Of a stretch of DNA of 44,271 nt, positions 40,215 to 44,271 are shown piece by piece. The stretch is from positions 1-44,271 of the forward strand of contig MNVC01000045.1 in the NCBI GenBank assembly GCA_001871435.1. Reading direction: 5' to 3'. The DNA is from Candidatus Magasanikbacteria bacterium CG1_02_32_51 (GTDB lineage: Bacteria > Patescibacteriota > Patescibacteriia > Magasanikbacterales > UBA922). Below the pieces are notes generated by a model that was not told where the DNA came from, searched no databases, and saw nothing but the letters and a program-made list of their open reading frames with translations. A program made the position numbers and the translations under genes. Position 1 is the first letter of the stretch; each line of letters begins with the position of its first letter.

Positions 40215-40226
40215 TTAGCAAATTAT

Positions 40227-41420
40227 ATGAAAATAATTACTGACGAAAATAGAATTCAAGAACTTCTTACACGTGGTGTGGAAAATATTTATCCCAAGCG
40301 TGAATTTTTAGAGAGTAAATTGAAATTGGGTGAAAGACTTACTCTTTATACTGGTTATGATCCTACAGCATCTACTCTTCATATTGGCCATGGTATTACC
40401 ATGTTGAAATTGAGAGAGTTTCAAGAATTAGGACATAAAGTAATTATGCTGATTGGAGATTTTACTGGCATGATTGGAGATCCTAGTGACAAAGGTTCTG
40501 CTAGACAAAAGTTGACTCGCGAACAAGTTTTGGAAAATTGTAAGATGTATCAAAAACAAGCTAGTACTGTTTTGGATTTTGAAGGCGAAAATCCAGTAGA
40601 AGTCAGATACAATAGTGAATGGTTCCTAAAAATGAATTTTGCGGACGTGCTTGATCTTACATCTCACTTTACAGTCCAAAGAATGCTTGAACGTGATATG
40701 TTTGAAAAACGTATAAAAGAAGAAAAACCAATTTATGTACACGAATTTTTATATCCTGTTATGCAAGGTTACGATAGCGTGGTTATGGATGTAGATGGTG
40801 AAATTGGTGGTAATGATCAGACTTTTAATATGTTGGCTGGTAGAACTTTGATGAAAGACATGAAAAATAAAGAAAAATTTGTGATTGCAGGTAAGCTTCT
40901 AGTTGATAATAATGGTAAAAAAATGGGTAAGACTGAAGGTAACATGATTGCTTTGAATGATGCACCAGAAGATGTTTTTGGTAAGGTTATGAGTTGGACT
41001 GATAGTATGATTATTAGTGGCTTTGAAATTTGTACGAGAATTCCTATGAAAGATATTGAAAAAATCAAAAAAGATTTAGATGGTGGTGTTAATCCTCGAG
41101 ATGCTAAACTTAAATTAGCTTTTGAAATCACTAAAACTTTCTTAGGAGAAGAAGCAGCCAAACAAGGTCAAACTCACTTTGAAAAAGTCATCCAAAGTAA
41201 AGACAAACCAGATGAGATTGCTGAATTGAAACCACAAAGTTACAATATTATTGAAGTGTTAGTTGAGTCAGGGCTTTGTTCTGGTAAGAGTGACGCTCGT
41301 CGGGCGATTGAGCAGGGTGGTGTCAAAGTAAATGATAAAAAAGTTTCTGATTTTGATTTTGAAACAAAATCAGAAGACGTTATTCAAAAAGGTAAAAGAT
41401 TTTTTGTTAAAGTGAAATAA
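40227..41420 (+). CDS. tyrS: Tyrosyl-tRNA synthetase
   Basis: Class I synthetase for tRNA-Tyr, 397 residues, of the TyrZ-like type. The HIGH motif is in TGYDPTASTLHIGHG (52-55), the tyrosine pocket in YPVMQGYDSVVMDVDGEIGG, and the KMSKS equivalent is KKMGKTEGN (near 231). A C-terminal S4 RNA-binding domain is complete (about 335-397, VLVESGLCSGKSDARRAIEQ). It lies 12 bases after valS and 3 bases before argS, so the three synthetases share a transcript. No Shine-Dalgarno is present before the ATG even inside the operon. Confidence 0.97.
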   Translation: MKIITDENRIQELLTRGVENIYPKREFLESKLKLGERLTLYTGYDPTASTLHIGHGITMLKLREFQELGHKVIMLIGDFTGMIGDPSDKGSARQKLTREQVLENCKMYQKQASTVLDFEGENPVEVRYNSEWFLKMNFADVLDLTSHFTVQRMLERDMFEKRIKEEKPIYVHEFLYPVMQGYDSVVMDVDGEIGGNDQTFNMLAGRTLMKDMKNKEKFVIAGKLLVDNNGKKMGKTEGNMIALNDAPEDVFGKVMSWTDSMIISGFEICTRIPMKDIEKIKKDLDGGVNPRDAKLKLAFEITKTFLGEEAAKQGQTHFEKVIQSKDKPDEIAELKPQSYNIIEVLVESGLCSGKSDARRAIEQGGVKVNDKKVSDFDFETKSEDVIQKGKRFFVKVK

Positions 41421-41423
41421 TCT

Positions 41424-43139
41424 ATGTTGTCAAAAATAAAAAAAGAAATTTTGAAACTTCTTGATTTGAAAGAAGCTAATTTTTCTATGCCACCAACATC
41501 CGAGATGGGGGATATTTGTTTTCCAACATTTGAAGAGGCAAAAAAACGCGGTGCCAATCCAGGTGGTGTTGCCAAAGAATTGGCTAATAATTTCAAAGCT
41601 CAAATTTCAAATTTCAAATTGATTGACAAAGTAGAATCTTTTGGTCCTTATGTAAATTTTTTCTTGAATACTGCTGAATTATCAAAATTAGTTTTGGAAA
41701 ATATTGATGAAAATTTTGGTAATAATAATATTGGAAAGGGTAAAAAAGTTTTGATTGAATATCCATCTCAAAATACCCACAAAGAATTTCATATCGGGCA
41801 TTTTCGTAATGTCTGTATTGGCAATACTATTCTACAAGTTTATAGGGCTAGTGGTTATAACATCACACCAATGAATTATGTCAATGATTTTGGTCGTCAT
41901 GTTGTAAAGTGTTTGTGGGGAATTATGAATAGTTCTTTATTAGGAATACAGAGTTTAGAGATTGAAACTGCAGAAAATAAGCAGAAAATACTTGGGGAAA
42001 TTTATGCCAAAGCTAGTAATTATTTGAAAGAACATGACAAAGAATATGATGAAGAATTGGATGATTTACAAAAAAAGTTGGAGAGTGGTGAAGAAGAAAT
42101 TACAAAATTATTTTTGGAAACAAGAAAATGGAGTATTGATGGTTTTGTTGAATTGATGCAAGAAATGAAAGTAGAACATGATTCTATTATTTATGAAAGT
42201 GAAGTCAAAGCTCAAGGGCAAGAATTGGTAGATGAACTTTTGAGCAAGAAAATTGCTGAAGTAGGGGAAGGTGGAGCGATTATTGTAGATTTGAATAAGT
42301 ACAAGCTTGATATTGCATTACTTAGAAAAAGTACTGGAGGAGGAGTGTATATGACCAGTGATTTAGCTTTGTCAGAAGAAAAGTTCCAGCGTTACGATGT
42401 AGAAGAAAGTATCAATATTACTGGTAGTGAACAAGACTTTTATTTCAAGCAACTTTTCAAAGTTTTGGAGTTGAATGGGTTTCACAAAAAAATGACTCAC
42501 ATTGGTTATGGTCTTATCAATACTTCAAACGGTGGCAAAATGTCTTCTCGGGCTGGCAACGTGATTCTTTATGAAGATTTGCGTGATAAGATTTTTGAAC
42601 ATTTAGAAAAAGAAACCAGATCTAGACACGAAGATTGGAGTGAGGAAAAAGTAAGAGAGACATCTTATATTTTGACTATGGCAGTGCTCAAGTTCACTAT
42701 GCAAAAGCACGAAGCTAACAAAGTGGTAACTTTTGATTTTGAAGAAGCTGTTAGTTTTGATGGTTTTAGCGCACCATATATTTTATATACTGTAGCTCGT
42801 ATCAATAGTCTGAAGAGAAAATTTGTTCAAGAAAATTTTGCATTGGTAGAAAAAGATTTTGCTTTGTTTACAGAAGACGAGGTAAAAAATTTAGTTTTGA
42901 AAATATCTGATTTTCCAGAAGTCGTGATTAAATCATTAGAAAATTATAATTCCTCAATTATTGCTAAATATTGTTTTGACTTGGCCAAAATATACAATGA
43001 TTTTTATAATAAGCATAGTGTATTAAATGCTGAAAATGAAGAACTGGTGAAGGTGAGATTATATTTGAGTATAAAAGTTTTTGAAGTTTTGACAAAGGCT
43101 TTGGGATTGCTTACAATAGATGTGGTTTCAGAGATGTAG
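41424..43139 (+). CDS. argS: Arginyl-tRNA synthetase
   Basis: Class I synthetase for tRNA-Arg, 571 residues, complete. An N-terminal ArgRS-specific domain (about 1-100) precedes the catalytic core with THKEFHIGHFRNVCIGN (HIGH at 123-126), NYVNDFGRHVVKCLWG, and KMSSRAGNVILYEDL (near 372). The DALR anticodon-binding domain is at the end (about 455-571). Residues about 58-66 (KAQISNFKL) are encoded by a tandem CAAATTT repeat, similar to words in the intergenic palindromes. It follows tyrS after three bases. A long ACGAAAT palindrome separates it from pyrD. Confidence 0.97.
   Translation: MLSKIKKEILKLLDLKEANFSMPPTSEMGDICFPTFEEAKKRGANPGGVAKELANNFKAQISNFKLIDKVESFGPYVNFFLNTAELSKLVLENIDENFGNNNIGKGKKVLIEYPSQNTHKEFHIGHFRNVCIGNTILQVYRASGYNITPMNYVNDFGRHVVKCLWGIMNSSLLGIQSLEIETAENKQKILGEIYAKASNYLKEHDKEYDEELDDLQKKLESGEEEITKLFLETRKWSIDGFVELMQEMKVEHDSIIYESEVKAQGQELVDELLSKKIAEVGEGGAIIVDLNKYKLDIALLRKSTGGGVYMTSDLALSEEKFQRYDVEESINITGSEQDFYFKQLFKVLELNGFHKKMTHIGYGLINTSNGGKMSSRAGNVILYEDLRDKIFEHLEKETRSRHEDWSEEKVRETSYILTMAVLKFTMQKHEANKVVTFDFEEAVSFDGFSAPYILYTVARINSLKRKFVQENFALVEKDFALFTEDEVKNLVLKISDFPEVVIKSLENYNSSIIAKYCFDLAKIYNDFYNKHSVLNAENEELVKVRLYLSIKVFEVLTKALGLLTIDVVSEM
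41601..41621 (+). repeat. CAAATTT tandem repeat inside argS
   Basis: Two perfect CAAATTT units and a third CAAATTG, in the N-terminal domain. The same word is used in the palindrome before the EndoQ gene. Confidence 0.65.
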
Positions 43140-43151
43140 ATTACATATTAT

Positions 43152-43229
43152 AGGATACGAAATACGAAAAGTACGTAATTACGAAAGTTTCGTAGTTCGT
43201 ACTTTTGTAAATTTCGTATTTCGTATCCT
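43152..43229. repeat. ACGAAAT palindromic element upstream of pyrD
   Basis: AGGATACGAAATACGAAA and TTTCGTATTTCGTATCCT are perfect 18-base inverted repeats; AAAGTACG / CGTACTTT is nested inside. Closely similar to the element before eno. It ends 20 bases before the pyrD ATG. Confidence 0.92.
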
Positions 43230-43249
43230 TTTACATTTATAATATTATT

Positions 43250-44271
43250 ATGTTGTACAAAAAGATTATTCGTCCTATATTATTCAAAACTGACCCTGAA
43301 AGGGTACATCATTTTGTTATTAGATTATTGGGTGCAATTAGCGTTTTGCGCCCTTTTTTTTACTTAATAAAAAAGTTTTTATTTGTTGAAGATTCGCGTC
43401 TGCATGTCCAAATTGGTAATTTACACTTGAAAAATCCAATTGGTTTGTCTGCTGGTTTTGACAAAGATATTATAGCTCCATTGGCTTATTCAATGCTTGG
43501 TTTTGGGTTTGCTGAGTTAGGGTCTATTACCAATTCAGCTCAACCAGGCAATCCCAAACCAAGATTATGGCGTATTCCTGATGACAAAGGTCTAATTGTC
43601 TATTATGGTTTATCAAGTTGTGGAAGTCTAGAAGCATCCAGAAGAATCAAGAAAAAATTACAAAAACGCGATATTCCTTATGGTGTAAGTATTGCTGTTA
43701 CTACAGGACTAAAGGAAAATGAAATGACTGATGATTATATACGATCTTTTTTAGATTTGTATGAGTTTGCTGATTATATAACCCTCAATGTTAGTTGTCC
43801 TAATGTAGTCAAGTGTGATGTCTTTGCTCAGGTTTCTTTTATAGAAGAACTTTTGCAGAAAATTATGAATATTGTCAAAGAAAGAAAAATCGGCATAGAT
43901 ATTTTTATAAAAATTGGTCCAGATATGTCTTATACAGATTTGGATAAAATAATAGATTTGTGTGTGGAGTACAAAATTACTGGCATTGTCGCCACAAATT
44001 TGGGAAAAGATAGAACTTGGATGAAAAAGTTAAAATCTTCAGAAGAAAAATTGGATCATCCAGGTGGAATTTCTGGCAAACATTTGCAAGATAGAAGTAA
44101 CAAAATAATTAGTCATATTCGTGAACGTGCTCACGATAAACTAAAAATCATTGGTGTTGGTGGAATTTTTACAGCAGAAGATGTTTATGATAAGATGAAA
44201 GCAGGCGCTGACGCTGTGCAAATGATTACTGGTTTTATTTACGGTGGGCCTTTGACTATTAGAAAGATTAA
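43250..44271 (+). CDS. pyrD: Dihydroorotate dehydrogenase-like protein, 3' end outside window
   Basis: 340 codons are visible before the window ends. The N-terminus has the class 2 layout: YKKIIRPILFKTDPERVHHF with a hydrophobic helix (about 20-45), then NPIGLSAGFDKD and FGFAELGSITNSAQPGNPKPRLWRI. The FMN/orotate site is altered: class 2 enzymes read LINRMGFNN where this reads LIVYYGLSS; the catalytic base motif is NVSCPN (Cys183) as in class 1, where class 2 has NxSSPN; and ATNTT is ATNLG. The C-terminal GVGGIFTAEDVYDKMKAGAD is normal. It oxidises dihydroorotate in pyrimidine synthesis if it is a true PyrD; another flavin reaction is possible. Confidence 0.82.
   Translation, partial: MLYKKIIRPILFKTDPERVHHFVIRLLGAISVLRPFFYLIKKFLFVEDSRLHVQIGNLHLKNPIGLSAGFDKDIIAPLAYSMLGFGFAELGSITNSAQPGNPKPRLWRIPDDKGLIVYYGLSSCGSLEASRRIKKKLQKRDIPYGVSIAVTTGLKENEMTDDYIRSFLDLYEFADYITLNVSCPNVVKCDVFAQVSFIEELLQKIMNIVKERKIGIDIFIKIGPDMSYTDLDKIIDLCVEYKITGIVATNLGKDRTWMKKLKSSEEKLDHPGGISGKHLQDRSNKIISHIRERAHDKLKIIGVGGIFTAEDVYDKMKAGADAVQMITGFIYGGPLTIRKI

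Overview
The window reads as a piece of an AT-rich bacterial chromosome of the Candidate Phyla Radiation (Patescibacteria), most likely a Parcubacteria-like lineage. The reasons are the gene set (TrmB-type regulator, EndoQ, RNase J with a disordered N-terminus, CPR-type VirB2-like pilin, DUF333 and SIMPL proteins, a BRO/DinD protein), very short AT-only leaders with almost no Shine-Dalgarno motifs, and intergenic space crowded with palindromic repeats. UGA is a normal stop (it ends the two citryl-CoA ligase genes), so the Gracilibacteria/SR1 code is excluded. No phage, insertion sequence or CRISPR array is visible.

Layout. 1-3.3 kb: 3'-truncated lgt (minus), then an unknown acidic protein, class II aldolase and a TrmB-like regulator. 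3.4-8.2 kb: HAD hydrolase, GlmU-type nucleotidyltransferase without the acetyltransferase half, glmS, glmR/yvcK and a GNAT enzyme. 8.3-11.8 kb: three genes that together make up ATP-citrate lyase (ATP-grasp subunit, SucD-like subunit, citryl-CoA lyase), with a DUF333 membrane protein between the first two. 11.9-17.8 kb: EndoQ, a 36-residue lysine-rich histone-like protein with a perfect Shine-Dalgarno, an HD protein, tRNA-Ile(UAU) flanked by two hairpin-invaded tRNA relics, RluD-type synthase, guanylate kinase with an altered P-loop, bL19 and a small membrane protein. 18.2-24.2 kb (all minus): DsbA-like, VirB2-like pilin, UvrA and BRO/DinD-like, closely spaced. 24.6-30.9 kb: SecG, oligopeptide-binding protein, RNase J, a DUF6624-like protein (minus) and a SIMPL protein. 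31.1-36.0 kb: enolase and two tandem phosphoglycerate mutases, the second lacking several catalytic residues. 36.1-44.3 kb: DHH phosphoesterase (minus), then valS-tyrS-argS and a 3'-truncated, divergent pyrD.

How they fit together. Aldolase, phosphoglycerate mutase and enolase cover parts of glycolysis. GlmU-like and GlmS are enzymes of UDP-GlcNAc synthesis, and GlmR is known in Bacillus to activate GlmS. The citrate-cleavage trio would give acetyl-CoA and oxaloacetate from citrate, which is unexpected in a lineage usually lacking a TCA cycle.

The most striking non-coding signal is a layer of palindromes: (i) long inverted repeats built from about 7-9 base words sitting directly upstream of start codons, with similar words inside valS and argS; (ii) GC-rich hairpin modules nested in one another, in tRNA-Ile copies and in a duplicated 3' end of RNase J; (iii) a short AGATCC...CAGGATA element before glmS and the citryl-CoA lyase gene. 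All assignments come from reading motifs and reconstructing hairpins by hand; nothing was searched against a database.
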